Position numbers and translations under genes: made by a program. Below are positions 7,418-16,735 of a stretch of DNA of 64,000 nt, in pieces; within the stretch, counting starts at the first letter, position 1, and every line of letters begins with the position of its first letter. The notes beneath the pieces are model-generated. The model made no database searches. It had not been told where the DNA came from and saw only the letters and a program-made list of their open reading frames with translations. The stretch comes from Parapedobacter flavus (GTDB taxonomy: Bacteria > Bacteroidota > Bacteroidia > Sphingobacteriales > Sphingobacteriaceae), in NCBI RefSeq assembly GCF_035818675.1, contig NZ_JAYKZZ010000016.1:186001-250000 (forward strand). The letters run 5' to 3'.

Positions 7418-8842
7418 GTGAGCAGTAAACAGTCATACGACGCCATCGTCATCGGCTCCGGCCCCAACGGGTTGGCAGCGGCCATCACCTTGCAACAAGC
7501 AGGGGTGCAGGTGTTGTTGCTGGAGGCTAAATCCACCATCGGCGGCGGAATGCGTACCGCCGAGCTCACACTCCCGGGCTTCCACCACGATGTGTGTTCG
7601 GCCGTGCACCCCATGGGGATGGCGTCGCCGTTCCTAAGTTCGCTGCCTTTGCACGCGTTCGGACTTGAGTACATCCATCCCGACGTGCTGGCTGCCCATC
7701 CGTTTGATGATGGTACAGCAGCGGCACTTTACCGGTCTCTCGATGAAACGGCAGCAGGGTTGGGAGAAGACAACGCCGCCTACCAGCGCCTCTTCGCGCC
7801 GTTAGTGAGAAACTGGCCTAAAATCGATAGCCACATCCTCGGACCGATGCTGAAGATGCCGAAGAACCCCCTTGCGTTGGCAGCTTTTGGCTTGAAATCG
7901 CTCCAGTCGGGAAAACAGGTGGCCGCACGTTTCCGAACCCGCGAAGCGAAGGGCCTATGGGCCGGTATCGCCGCCCACAGCATGATTCCACTGGAAAGCC
8001 TCACCTCGTCTGCTATTGCCTTTGTGCTCACCATCGCCGGGCACCGGGGTGGGTGGCCGATACCGAAAGGCGGGTCGCAATCCATTGCCGATGCCATGGC
8101 GAGCTACTTCCAATCGCTTGGGGGTACGATCCGAACCGACACAGAAGTCAAAGCGTTGGGCGACCTGCCCGAGGCAAAAGCCATCCTGTTCGATACATCG
8201 CCCAAGCAGCTCCTGGAAATCTGCGGAGATAGGTTGTCGCCCCTTTGCCGATGGCAGTTAAAGCGCCACCGATACGGAATGGGGGTATTCAAGGTAGATT
8301 GGGCATTAAGTGAGCCTGTCCCGTTCCAGGCCGACGCCGCAAGGAAAGCCGGGACCGTGCACCTTGGCGGCACATTCAATGAAATCGCTGATAGCGAACG
8401 CCAAATATGGAAGAACAACCACCCGGAAAAACCCTTTGTGCTGTTTGCGCAGCAGAGTGTATTCGATGCGTCTCGGGCGCCGGCCGGCCACACGGGGTGG
8501 GCTTACTGCCATGTGCCCAACGGATCGACCACTGACATGACCGAAGCCATCACCAATCAGGTCGAACGTTTTGCACCGGGCTTCCGCGATACCATACGTG
8601 CAGTGCATACCTTTAATACAACCGACATGGAGGGATACAACGCAAATTATATCGGAGGGGATATCAACGGCGGGGTGGTGAACATCGCACAATTGTTCAA
8701 TCGCCCTACACTTCGGTTATCTCCTTATCGTACTTCCGCGAAAGGTTTATATATTTGTTCGGCATCTACGCCACCGGGTGGAGGAGTACATGGTATGTGC
8801 GGCTACTACGCAGCCAGGCAGGTGCTAAAAGATATTTTTTAA
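7418..8842 (+). CDS. Phytoene-desaturase-like FAD oxidoreductase
   Basis: NAD(P)/FAD-dependent oxidoreductase of the COG1233 type (phytoene dehydrogenase and related amine-oxidase-fold proteins). The dinucleotide-binding fold AIVIGSGPNGLAAAITL is near the N-terminus, followed by EAKSTIGGGMRT. The C-terminal CSASTPPGGGVHGMCGYYAA is the conserved FAD-contacting end. The GTG at 7418 is preferred; a TTG at 7382 would add 12 residues of no obvious purpose. No carotenoid genes are adjacent, so a carotenoid substrate should not be assumed. Confidence 0.85.
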   Translation: MSSKQSYDAIVIGSGPNGLAAAITLQQAGVQVLLLEAKSTIGGGMRTAELTLPGFHHDVCSAVHPMGMASPFLSSLPLHAFGLEYIHPDVLAAHPFDDGTAAALYRSLDETAAGLGEDNAAYQRLFAPLVRNWPKIDSHILGPMLKMPKNPLALAAFGLKSLQSGKQVAARFRTREAKGLWAGIAAHSMIPLESLTSSAIAFVLTIAGHRGGWPIPKGGSQSIADAMASYFQSLGGTIRTDTEVKALGDLPEAKAILFDTSPKQLLEICGDRLSPLCRWQLKRHRYGMGVFKVDWALSEPVPFQADAARKAGTVHLGGTFNEIADSERQIWKNNHPEKPFVLFAQQSVFDASRAPAGHTGWAYCHVPNGSTTDMTEAITNQVERFAPGFRDTIRAVHTFNTTDMEGYNANYIGGDINGGVVNIAQLFNRPTLRLSPYRTSAKGLYICSASTPPGGGVHGMCGYYAARQVLKDIF

Positions 8843-8864
8843 GCTAACTTTTTCTTTTTCTATT

Positions 8865-10112
8865 ATGTCATCATCACGTATAAAGCTCACGGAAGATTGG
8901 GCGGTTGTTTTTTTGGGTTTTCTCATCATCTTATTAGCTGTCGCTGGTCTGTCCATACCGGTTCCCCAGTATAAGTGGAACGATGGCGCGGCACTAGCTT
9001 CCCTGTTTACCGCTTCCAACGGCACGAGTGTTTTCTTCCAGTTCTTGTTTGCCTATGCCATTGTCATCATCGGGGCCTTCATTACCGGCAAATCCGTCAA
9101 ATCGCAGCTTGTGGGGTTTCCGTTTGTATTCCTGCTCACCATCGGGGCGCTTATCTTATCGGGCAATTTATTCTTGAAGGAACTGGGGCTGGAAACGGTT
9201 ATTTTCAGTTTGTTAATCGGATTATTGGTGGGCAACCTGTTTAAGCTGCCCCAATGGTTCAGGGAATCATTGAATGCCGAACTGCTTGTCAAGATCGGGT
9301 TGGTGCTGTTGGGTACGCGGGTCATCTTCTCGGATATCCTCACCGCAGGGTCGCTCGGCTTGGTCCAATCGCTCATCGTTGTCTTATCGGTATGGTATTT
9401 CGCGTTCTGGCTATGCCGCAAGTTTAAGGTGGACGACGAGCTGACGATGATGATTTCGAGTGCGGTTTCGATCTGCGGCGTATCGGCGGCCATCGCCACA
9501 TCCGGAGCCATCAAAGGAGATTCGAAGAAGCTGTCGTACGTCGTGGCTATGGTATTGATTACTGCGATACCGATGATGATAGCCATGCCGTACATCGCCA
9601 ATGCGCTCGGTTTTCCCGAAGAGGTAACCGGTGCCTGGCTGGGGGGTAGTATAGATACCACCGGGGCGGTTGTCGCATCGGGCAGCCTGGTGGGCGAGCG
9701 CGCGTTGGAAATCAGTACCATTGTCAAATTTTCCCAAAACGTGTTGTTGGGGATTGCAGCACTTGCCATTTCCATCTACTGGACCTATCGTGGCACACCG
9801 GATGGCGAATACGTGGAGAAGCCAGGCGTGGGCGTTATTTGGGAACGCTTTCCTAAGTTCGTGCTGGGTTTCATTGGTGCATCGCTGCTGTTTTCGTTCG
9901 TGCTGGATGAAGCTACGGTAACCGCGGTGAAAGGGGGTGTCAAAAATATCCAAGGGTTGTGGTTCGCATTGGCTTTTACCAGCATCGGACTCGAAACGAA
10001 TTTCAAGGATCTCTTGGGACATAATAGCATCAAACCGTTCTACGTGTTCCTTGTCGCACAGTTTTTCAATATCTTGATTACGCTGGCCGTTGCCTGGTGG
10101 TTGTTTGGGTAG
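8865..10112 (+). CDS. YeiH/UPF0324 family membrane transporter
   Basis: Polytopic inner-membrane protein of 415 aa with about ten hydrophobic helices. KIGLVLLGTRVIFSDI, ISICGVSAAIATSGAI-like and GAWLGGSIDTTGAVVASG blocks are typical of the YeiH (UPF0324) family, annotated as putative sulfate/sulfite-type anion exporters on indirect evidence. It follows the oxidoreductase gene by 22 bp in the same direction. The actual substrate cannot be told from sequence. Confidence 0.85.
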   Translation: MSSSRIKLTEDWAVVFLGFLIILLAVAGLSIPVPQYKWNDGAALASLFTASNGTSVFFQFLFAYAIVIIGAFITGKSVKSQLVGFPFVFLLTIGALILSGNLFLKELGLETVIFSLLIGLLVGNLFKLPQWFRESLNAELLVKIGLVLLGTRVIFSDILTAGSLGLVQSLIVVLSVWYFAFWLCRKFKVDDELTMMISSAVSICGVSAAIATSGAIKGDSKKLSYVVAMVLITAIPMMIAMPYIANALGFPEEVTGAWLGGSIDTTGAVVASGSLVGERALEISTIVKFSQNVLLGIAALAISIYWTYRGTPDGEYVEKPGVGVIWERFPKFVLGFIGASLLFSFVLDEATVTAVKGGVKNIQGLWFALAFTSIGLETNFKDLLGHNSIKPFYVFLVAQFFNILITLAVAWWLFG

Positions 10113-10305
10113 TAGGCACCGTACGCACGTTAATCGAAGGTAAGATAGGGCGTGTATCCTGTTTTTTGTATCAATTCTTGCCCTTGTGCAGAACGTACCC
10201 AGGCAATTAGTTCTTTGTAAAAAACTTTTAACTTTCTTGAACGGGTTCAAGTTTTTTCCGGCAACCGCGAGGTATCTTTGTTCCGTAACAAAAATTAATT
10301 ACACC

Positions 10306-10746
10306 ATGGAAAGACGCATTAATATCGAACAAACAGAACCAAAAGGCTACCAAGCTGTTTTTGCTTTGGAAAAATACTTGGCTCAATCGCAGCTCACTCC
10401 AACGCATAAGGAATTGCTCAAAATCCGGGCATCCCAGATCAACGGATGTGCTTTCTGCATCGATATGCATACCAAGGATGCCCTGAAAAATGGCGAGACC
10501 GCACAGCGCATCTTCTTGTTGAATGCCTGGCGCGAAACCGACCTGTTTACTGAAGAAGAGCGTATCCTGCTGCAGGTAACCGAAGAAGTGACGTTAATCA
10601 GCCAGCAAGGGCTGACAACCGCTACCTACCAGGCAGCGTTGAAAGCCTTTGGCGAGAACTACTTGTCGCAAATTATCATGGCTGTCGCGACGATCAACGT
10701 ATGGAACCGTATCGCGATCAGTACGCTCACCCCTTTGCCTGTGTAA
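10306..10746 (+). CDS. AhpD-like carboxymuconolactone decarboxylase family protein
   Basis: Small all-helical protein of 146 aa with the redox motif C48-x2-C51-x3-H55 (GCAFCIDMH), which defines AhpD-type alkylhydroperoxidases; it probably acts in peroxide or thiol redox defence. ATG 10306 is chosen over an upstream frame start at 10186, because a perfect -7 box TATCTTTG lies at 10273-10280, leaving a 25-nt leader. The TonB receptor gene follows after 115 bp with its own promoter. Confidence 0.88.
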   Translation: MERRINIEQTEPKGYQAVFALEKYLAQSQLTPTHKELLKIRASQINGCAFCIDMHTKDALKNGETAQRIFLLNAWRETDLFTEEERILLQVTEEVTLISQQGLTTATYQAALKAFGENYLSQIIMAVATINVWNRIAISTLTPLPV

Positions 10747-10802
10747 GGGTCGCTATTCATTCATGCGCATACTTTCTTCCTAAAATGCGCAGTTTTTATG
10801 CC

Positions 10803-10833
10803 TTTTAATGTCTACTAGATTAGTATACTTTTG
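10803..10833 (+). promoter_or_regulatory. TonB receptor promoter with embedded palindromic operator
   Basis: TTTT (10803-10806), 19 bp, then TACTTTTG (10826-10833) form a Bacteroidota promoter. Between them lies CTACTAGATTAGTAT (10812-10826), whose TACTA/TAGTA arms make an inverted repeat. The same 15-mer with two changes occurs at 13518-13532 before the XRE regulator gene. A protein bound here would block RNA polymerase, so repression is expected. Confidence 0.6.
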
Positions 10834-10861
10834 TTGCCGTTAGCAACTAAAGTATTTTCTA

Positions 10862-13459
10862 ATGATATTAACACCTCTACGTATTCATTTAAAGGCAATC
10901 AGGCGGATTGCCTTAACAAGTCTTGGAATAACCGTGTTCACACTGCTCCAGGCCCAAGAGACCCAACCGTTAATCAACGCGACATTTGAGGGCGTGGTAC
11001 AAGATGCGGAAACGCAAGAACCACTCGCGGGGGCTACGCTTCAGTTGGAAGGAATCACCCATAGTACCAACACCGACAGACAAGGTCATTTCCGTTTTGT
11101 AACCGGCCAAAAGTTACCGATTACGGTTATCGTCTCTTACCTTGGTTATGAAACCAAAGCGGTGGTGGTGACGGAAACCAACGTAACCATCGGGTTAACG
11201 CGGCGTGCAACGGGACTGGGAGAGGTGGTGGTTACCTCACGCCGCCGCAGAGAGCTGCTGCAGCACGTGCCGATACCAGTATCGGTAGTGGGCGGCGCAC
11301 TTGCCGAAGAGAGCGGCGCCTTCAATGTGAACCGGCTGAAGGAGCTCGTTCCTACGGTGCAGCTATATTCTTCCAATCCGCGCAACACTGGGCTAAGTAT
11401 CCGTGGTTTGGGTACCACCTTTGGGCTCACCAATGATGGCATCGATCCTGGCGTGAGTTTTTATGTCGACGGTGTCTATTATGCGCGAACTGCGGCTACC
11501 ACCCTCGACTTCATTGACGTAGAGCAGATCGAGGTGCTGCGCGGGCCGCAAGGCACCCTGTTTGGTAAAAATACCGTCGCCGGTGCGTTCAATCTCACTA
11601 CCCGCAGGCCTTCGTTCACGCCAGAGGGCCGGGCTGAGCTTAGCTACGGAAATTATGGATACATCCAGGCAAAAGCATCGGTGAGCGGTCCGTTGAACGA
11701 CCATTTAGCTGCACGCTTGTCGTTCAGCGGTACGCAACGCGATGGGGTGCTCTACAATGTGGCAACCCAGCAACGGTTGAATGACTTGAACAACCTCGGG
11801 GTGCGCGGTCAACTCCTATACGCGCCGTCCGAAACTTGGCAGGTGTTGGTGGCAGGCGACGCCACCCGCCAGCGCCCCACGGGCTATGCGCAGGTAATTG
11901 CCGGCGTTGCGCCGACGCAGCGGCCGGCCTACCGGCAATTTGACCAGATCATCGCCGATCTGGGTTACGAATTGCCCAGTCGGGATCCGTTCGACCGGCT
12001 CATTGACCACGATACCCCTTGGCGCTCTGGCCAGGATCTGGGCGGGGTTTCAGCCAATGTGGATGTGAAGTTAGGGCCGGGTACACTGACGGCAACCACC
12101 GCTTGGCGGTATTGGAACTGGATGCCTTCAAACGACCGTGATTTCACCGGCCTGCAGGGCCTCGCGCTGTCGCAAGCGCCCTCCCGCCACGAACAGTGGT
12201 CGCAAGAGGTGCGCTGGGCGGGCGATATCTCGCCGAAGGTGAGTGCTGTGGTGGGCCTTTTTACGTTCGGTCAGTCGCTCCATGCGGATTCTGCGCATAC
12301 GGAAGAAGCGGGACGGAACCAATGGCGTTTTTCGCAGAATTCGGAAAGCGACTTGTGGCAGACACCGGGGTTATTGGATGGCTACGGCATAAAAACGTAT
12401 CCCAGCTTGGAAACATTCAGTGGGGCTGTGTTCGCGCAGGTCGATTGGAAAATTACGTCAACGCTTCGCCTGTTGCCCGGTATCCGGATCAATTACGATA
12501 AAAAGGAAGTCGATTTCCGCCGCGAAACCTACGGGGGCCTGCAAACCGATGATCCCGAGCTGCTTGCCATTAAGAATGCGGTCTACGCGGCGCAGGCTTT
12601 CCAAGCCGATATCGATAATACCAACGTATCGGGTCAGGTTACCCTCGCTTACGAACCATCTGACAAGGTCAATACGTTCGCTACGTTTTCCACAGGCTAC
12701 CGACCCGTAGGGCTGAACCTCGGCGGACTGCCACGCGAAAACGGACAAACCATGTTGGAGTTAGCGGTGATTAAGCCGGAGCATGTCCAGCATTATGAAG
12801 TGGGCATCAAAGCGCAGCCTATCCGCAGTGTTTCGTTGGGATTGACCATCTACAACACCGAGGTTAAAGACTACCAGGCCCAAGTGCAATCGGCAGATTT
12901 ATCGGTAAACCGCGGTTACTTGGCCAATGCGGAGCACATCCGGGTAAATGGCGTGGAAGCGGATGCCACCGCGAAGCTCGGCTCGTTCTTCTCGCTATAC
13001 GCTTCATTGGCGTATACCAATGGCAAATATGTCAAGTTTACCAATGCGCCGCCGCCATTAGAAGAAGTTGGCGGCCCCACCTTTAAAGATATTTCGGGCG
13101 GAAAGTTGCCTGGTATCTCCGAATGGGCTACCTCATTCGGCGGTGAGGCGGTAACCAACACCGCGCACTTATTCGGACAGGAGGGTGAATTTGTTTTCGC
13201 GCTGGATGGTTTCTACCGGTCCTCGTTTTCGTCGAGTGCATCGCCGTCCACCTACCTCATCGTAAATGGCTACACACTGGTTAATGGGCGCGTCGGTTTC
13301 CGTGCCACGAAAGGGGTTTCACTTTTTGTTTGGGGGCGGAACCTCTTCAATACCGACTACTTCGAACAACTGCTGCCCGCTGGGGGCAGTGCCGGCCACT
13401 ATGCCGGTGTGTTGGGCGACCCGCGAACGTATGGCGTTACCTTGCGATACGCGTTTTAG
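10862..13459 (+). CDS. TonB-dependent outer-membrane receptor
   Basis: Outer-membrane barrel importing an unknown ligand with TonB energy. Order: signal region ending near LLQAQ (about residue 31), a carboxypeptidase-regulatory-like domain (about 40-115, FEGVVQDAETQEPLAGATL), a TonB-box-like GLGEVVVTSRR, the plug (RGLGTTFG, VLRGPQGTLFGKNTVAGA) and a C-terminal barrel ending in aromatic F (LRYAF). At 865 aa with no neighbouring SusD it is not a SusCD pair; the plug style is closer to siderophore, vitamin or small-molecule receptors. Regulation is likely through the palindrome in its promoter, shared with the downstream XRE gene. Confidence 0.92.
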   Translation: MILTPLRIHLKAIRRIALTSLGITVFTLLQAQETQPLINATFEGVVQDAETQEPLAGATLQLEGITHSTNTDRQGHFRFVTGQKLPITVIVSYLGYETKAVVVTETNVTIGLTRRATGLGEVVVTSRRRRELLQHVPIPVSVVGGALAEESGAFNVNRLKELVPTVQLYSSNPRNTGLSIRGLGTTFGLTNDGIDPGVSFYVDGVYYARTAATTLDFIDVEQIEVLRGPQGTLFGKNTVAGAFNLTTRRPSFTPEGRAELSYGNYGYIQAKASVSGPLNDHLAARLSFSGTQRDGVLYNVATQQRLNDLNNLGVRGQLLYAPSETWQVLVAGDATRQRPTGYAQVIAGVAPTQRPAYRQFDQIIADLGYELPSRDPFDRLIDHDTPWRSGQDLGGVSANVDVKLGPGTLTATTAWRYWNWMPSNDRDFTGLQGLALSQAPSRHEQWSQEVRWAGDISPKVSAVVGLFTFGQSLHADSAHTEEAGRNQWRFSQNSESDLWQTPGLLDGYGIKTYPSLETFSGAVFAQVDWKITSTLRLLPGIRINYDKKEVDFRRETYGGLQTDDPELLAIKNAVYAAQAFQADIDNTNVSGQVTLAYEPSDKVNTFATFSTGYRPVGLNLGGLPRENGQTMLELAVIKPEHVQHYEVGIKAQPIRSVSLGLTIYNTEVKDYQAQVQSADLSVNRGYLANAEHIRVNGVEADATAKLGSFFSLYASLAYTNGKYVKFTNAPPPLEEVGGPTFKDISGGKLPGISEWATSFGGEAVTNTAHLFGQEGEFVFALDGFYRSSFSSSASPSTYLIVNGYTLVNGRVGFRATKGVSLFVWGRNLFNTDYFEQLLPAGGSAGHYAGVLGDPRTYGVTLRYAF

Positions 13460-13517
13460 GACTGTTAATGGTATCGGCACCAACGTATTGCCTCAATAGA
13501 TAAACGTAAAAAAATAC

Positions 13518-13558
13518 CTACTAAATTAGTAGTCTTTTTATAAAAAATAATACCTTTA
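13518..13558 (+). promoter_or_regulatory. Palindrome and promoter upstream of the XRE gene
   Basis: CTACTAAATTAGTAG (13518-13532) is a perfect inverted repeat (7-bp arms, one central base) and matches 13 of 15 bases of the site in the TonB receptor promoter. TACCTTTA at 13551-13558 resembles a -7 box, and TTAG at 13526-13529, inside the right arm, could serve as -33. The T-run after the palindrome means it could also act as a weak terminator for the receptor gene, but its match to the upstream site favours an operator. Confidence 0.5.
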
Positions 13559-13616
13559 CCTCCCGAAAGGGAGATAAGGTGAAGGAATGGTGTTTTTGGT
13601 GTCTAAATGTACGACG

Positions 13617-13970
13617 ATGGAACAGACTGCTATTCTGGCAAAAGTCAAACGCTTGCGAAAAGAGCGCGGGTTGTCGCAGGCCGAAATGGCGGACGCTTTG
13701 CATATCGCATTGAAGACCTACCAGAATATCGAAGGGGGCATCACGCGGATTGACATCGAGCGGCTGGGGCAGATCGCAACCGTGCTGGAGGTAACGCTGC
13801 ATGATTTGGTGGGTTCGGAAAAACCGCCGCATGAAGATGTCGAGCGTCTTATCGCGGAAGAGAAGGCACTGTACAATAAAATAATCCACGATAAAGAAGC
13901 GTATATTGCGCAGCTGGAAGACAGTATCCGTTTTTACCGCGAAATGTTGAGGGAAGGGAAGACGGTTTGA
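13617..13970 (+). CDS. XRE-family transcriptional regulator
   Basis: DNA-binding protein of about 117 aa. Residues 6-60 form a Cro/CI helix-turn-helix (VKRLRKERGLSQAEMADAL, then TYQNIEGG). The C-terminal half is charged and helical and probably a dimerising coiled coil (about 75-112). ATG 13617 is preferred to the frame start at 13587, since the latter adds only non-domain residues. It overlaps or abuts the aminotransferase reading frame, and it is the natural candidate to bind the palindrome shared with the TonB receptor promoter, though this is only inferred. Confidence 0.85.
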   Translation: MEQTAILAKVKRLRKERGLSQAEMADALHIALKTYQNIEGGITRIDIERLGQIATVLEVTLHDLVGSEKPPHEDVERLIAEEKALYNKIIHDKEAYIAQLEDSIRFYREMLREGKTV

Positions 13971-13984
13971 GTGATAATATCCGC

Positions 13985-15138
13985 ATGACACCTCCGAAAT
14001 CGAAATTGCCGCATACCGGCACGTCCATATTCACCCAGATGAGCCAGCTGGCAGCACAGCACGGGGCGATTAACCTTTCGCAGGGATTTCCCGATTTCGA
14101 CTGTTCGCCGCGGCTCGTCGAGTTGGTTGCCCAGCACATGCGGGGCGGGCACAACCAATATGCACCTATGGCAGGGGTGGCAGCGCTTCGCGAACGGATT
14201 GGTGCGAAAGTAGCCGATGCGACGGATTTTTGCTACGATCCCGAGACCGAGATCACGGTGACCGCCGGGGCAACGCAGGCGTTGTTCACCGCTATGGCAG
14301 CATTGATCAGTCCGGGCGACGAAGTGATTTTGTTCGAACCGGCTTATGATGCCTACGCGCCTACCGTACGCCTATTCGGTGGTGTGCCCAAGCCGGTTAC
14401 CCTGTCGCACCCGATTTTGCCATCAATTGGGAAGCGGTAGCGCAATTGATGAGCGACAAAACCCGACTGATCATCATCAATTCGCCCAATAACCCGACGG
14501 CGCGGGTACTCGGTGATGCCGATTACCGCGCGCTTTCGCGCGTTGTGGCCGGTCGCAATTGCTACGTGTTGAGCGACGAGGTTTACGAGCACGTGGTGTT
14601 TGATGGCGAAACCCACCGCAGCGCTGTACAATATCCCGAATTGCGCGAGCGCACTTATGTGGTCGCCTCTTTCGGTAAGCTTTATCACATCACGGGCTGG
14701 AAGGTAGGCTATTGCCTAGCGCCCGCAGCATTGATGGCCGAGTTTCGTAGGGTACATCAGTTTAATGTATTCAGCGTCAATACCCCTGCCCAGTATGCGC
14801 TGGCCGATTTCATGGATCGGCCGGAAGAATACCTGGAGCTTAACGCGTTTTTCCAAGCGAAGCGCAACCTATTGTTAAGCGGGCTGGCCGGCACACCCTT
14901 TAAGGTGCTGCCTTGCGAGGGAACCTATTTCCTGTTGGCGGATTATTCGGCCATCAGCAACCAGCCCGAGCAGGCGTTTTGTCAATGGCTTACGCAGCAA
15001 CATGGGGTCGCCACTATTCCCGTAGCCGCATTCTATACCGGTTCAATCAATCAGGGCTTGGTCAGGATCTGTTTCGCAAAGCGCGAAGAAACATTGGAAA
15101 AGGCAATAGAACGCCTCATGGTCGTCAAAACGGCATGA
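13985..15138 (+). pseudogene. Class I PLP aminotransferase (methionine/kynurenine type), frameshifted
   Basis: The first part (to 14440) carries INLSQGFPDF and the beginning of the PLP fold; the second part, in another frame from about 14412, carries NSPNNPTARV, LSDEVYEHVVF and SFGKLYHITGWKVGY with the PLP Lys. Adding one C in the CCC run at about 14410-14413 restores H-P-D-F-A-I-N-W-E-A-V and joins both parts into one ~385-aa enzyme of the YbdL/kynurenine-oxoglutarate transaminase type. Everything else is intact, so this is either a recent single-base deletion or a sequencing/assembly error. It probably shares a transcript with the XRE gene. Confidence 0.85.
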
Positions 15139-15155
15139 GGCGTTTGATTTATTGG
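15110..15155 (+). terminator. Intrinsic terminator of the aminotransferase gene
   Basis: A perfect 11-bp inverted repeat (15110-15120 with 15134-15144, arms AACGCCTCATG/CATGAGGCGTT) closes a 13-nt loop and is followed by a T-rich stretch. It overlaps the last codons of the aminotransferase gene and faces the convergent GH109 gene. Confidence 0.65.
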
Positions 15156-15159
15156 TTCG

Positions 15160-16581
15160 TTACCCAACCTTGCGTACGCCGGTGGTGGCACCGCCGTCTA
15201 GCGTAAGGTCCACCGGCTTGTTCTGCTTCCAGGCGCCCCGCGTAAAATCGGGGATATCCAGCGATTGCGAGCGCCGCGCCACCGATTGTTCACTCAATGG
15301 GAATATGCTGCTCCACGCTACGCCATCATAAACGTCTTGGTCCAGCGGTAACCCATTGCGCAGGCAATCGATCAATCGCCAGTCCATGATGAAGTCCATA
15401 CCACCATGGCCGCCCACCTGTTTGGCCGCTTCACCCACGTGCTTAATGAGCGCGGGGGTATACTTATCGTAGAGTTCTTTCAGTTCCTCGTCTTTTACCC
15501 AGTTGTGGCCAAATGCAATGCGTTCGGGCGCCGGCCATTTGCGGGCTACCCCCTTGGTGCCGCTGACCAGGTGGATGCGTGAGTAGGGCCGCGGTGACGT
15601 AACATCGTGCTGTACCATCATTGTTTTGCCCTTTGCCGTATGAATCATGGTGGTGTTCATATTGCCGCGGTAAGTGCGTCCGGCAAATCGTTCGAAAAAC
15701 GCATCATCGGCAGCCTTCGCATCGGCAGTTTCGGCCATCATAAAGTCGTTGGTCGACATGGACACGAGGTAATCCATCTTATCGCCACGGTTTATATTGA
15801 GGCACTGGGCAATCGGCCCCAAGCCATGCGTGGGGTAGAGGTTGCCGTTGTGTGTGGCATTCATCCGCAGTCGCCACATGTCGGCGTAACCGTCTTTGTT
15901 GAAGTTGAGATCGAGCAGATCGTGGATATACGCCCCTTCGGCATGTAGAATCTCACCGAACAAGCCATTGCGCGCCATGTTGAGCGTCAGCATCTCGAAG
16001 AAGTCGTAGCAGCAGTTTTCGAGCATCATGCAGTGTTTCTTTGTCCGCTCCGACGTTTCGACCAACTGCCAGCATTCATCCAGCGTAATGGCGATGGGCA
16101 CCTCGCTCGCGGCGTGTTTGCCATGCTCCATCGCATACACCGCCATCGGTGTGTGTAGGTCCCACGGGGTACAGATATAAACCAGGTCCAAATCCTCATT
16201 GGCCACCATGTCTTTCCATCCGTCCTCGCCCGAATATTCCTTCGCCTTGGGCAGGTCGGCTTTCTCCAGAATGCCCTGGGCCTTGGTGGCCCTTTCCGGA
16301 AGTTTGTCGCACAGGGCCTTGATTTCGACGCCTTCAATGCGCGACATGCGGTTCACCGCGCCGGGTCCACGCTGGCCCAAGCCAATGAATCCGATCCGCA
16401 CTTTATCGATTTTTGGTGCCGCGTAGCCGCTCATGTTGAATCGTTGCGGAAGCCCCGGCTGGGCATTGAGCAACCAGTCGTTGCCGGTTTCATGTACCTC
16501 GCGTGCCACGGCGGGCAATGTAGCCACTGCTCCCGATAGCAAGGTGGCGCTTCTCAAGAAATTTCTACGGTTATACTTCAT
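15160..16581 (-). CDS. GH109-type Gfo/Idh/MocA glycosidase
   Basis: Exported NAD-dependent protein resembling family 109 alpha-N-acetylgalactosaminidases, which use a redox-assisted mechanism. A twin-arginine signal is present (NRRNFLRSA, then a hydrophobic stretch to about residue 26), fitting export of a cofactor-bound folded protein. The Rossmann motif IGFIGLGQRGPG starts near residue 63; VYICTPWDLH and ASEVPIAITLDE follow, and NLYPTHGLGP with a catalytic-region His is in the middle. Length 473 aa is near the family's 440-460. It is divergent in function from, but clustered with, GH88 and GH20, and has its own promoter and LacI-type site. Confidence 0.9.
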   Translation of the reverse strand: MKYNRRNFLRSATLLSGAVATLPAVAREVHETGNDWLLNAQPGLPQRFNMSGYAAPKIDKVRIGFIGLGQRGPGAVNRMSRIEGVEIKALCDKLPERATKAQGILEKADLPKAKEYSGEDGWKDMVANEDLDLVYICTPWDLHTPMAVYAMEHGKHAASEVPIAITLDECWQLVETSERTKKHCMMLENCCYDFFEMLTLNMARNGLFGEILHAEGAYIHDLLDLNFNKDGYADMWRLRMNATHNGNLYPTHGLGPIAQCLNINRGDKMDYLVSMSTNDFMMAETADAKAADDAFFERFAGRTYRGNMNTTMIHTAKGKTMMVQHDVTSPRPYSRIHLVSGTKGVARKWPAPERIAFGHNWVKDEELKELYDKYTPALIKHVGEAAKQVGGHGGMDFIMDWRLIDCLRNGLPLDQDVYDGVAWSSIFPLSEQSVARRSQSLDIPDFTRGAWKQNKPVDLTLDGGATTGVRKVG

Positions 16582-16649
16582 CTGTATATATTTTAGTCTT
16601 CAAGGGTTAGTACCTGTCTCGCCTCCGCGGGATGGGGTTGTTCGTTTAA

Positions 16650-16705
16650 CAAGTATAGTACAGTTTACTGAGTTATCAAAATATTAAGGTAACGCAACCG
16701 TTTGT
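16650..16705 (-). promoter_or_regulatory. GH109 promoter with upstream LacI-type operator
   Basis: On the minus strand TTTG (16677-16680), 19 bp, TATACTTG (16650-16657) is a strong Bacteroidota promoter. Upstream, ACAAACGGTTGCGTTA (16690-16705 on this strand) has the pseudo-palindromic CAAnCGnTTGy form of LacI-family sites, with the central CG. Its proximal core edge (16694) lies 37 bp from the -7 box, the same distance as the near-identical site before the GH20-GH88 operon. A position upstream of -33 suits activation. Confidence 0.6.
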
Positions 16706-16735
16706 TTGAATATTATTTTTTCTTCCGTGGAGCGT

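Noticed and set aside
10747..10861. Riboswitch (e.g. cobalamin) upstream of the TonB receptor
   Set aside because: The gap is 115 bp, is occupied by the promoter and palindrome, and shows no conserved riboswitch core.
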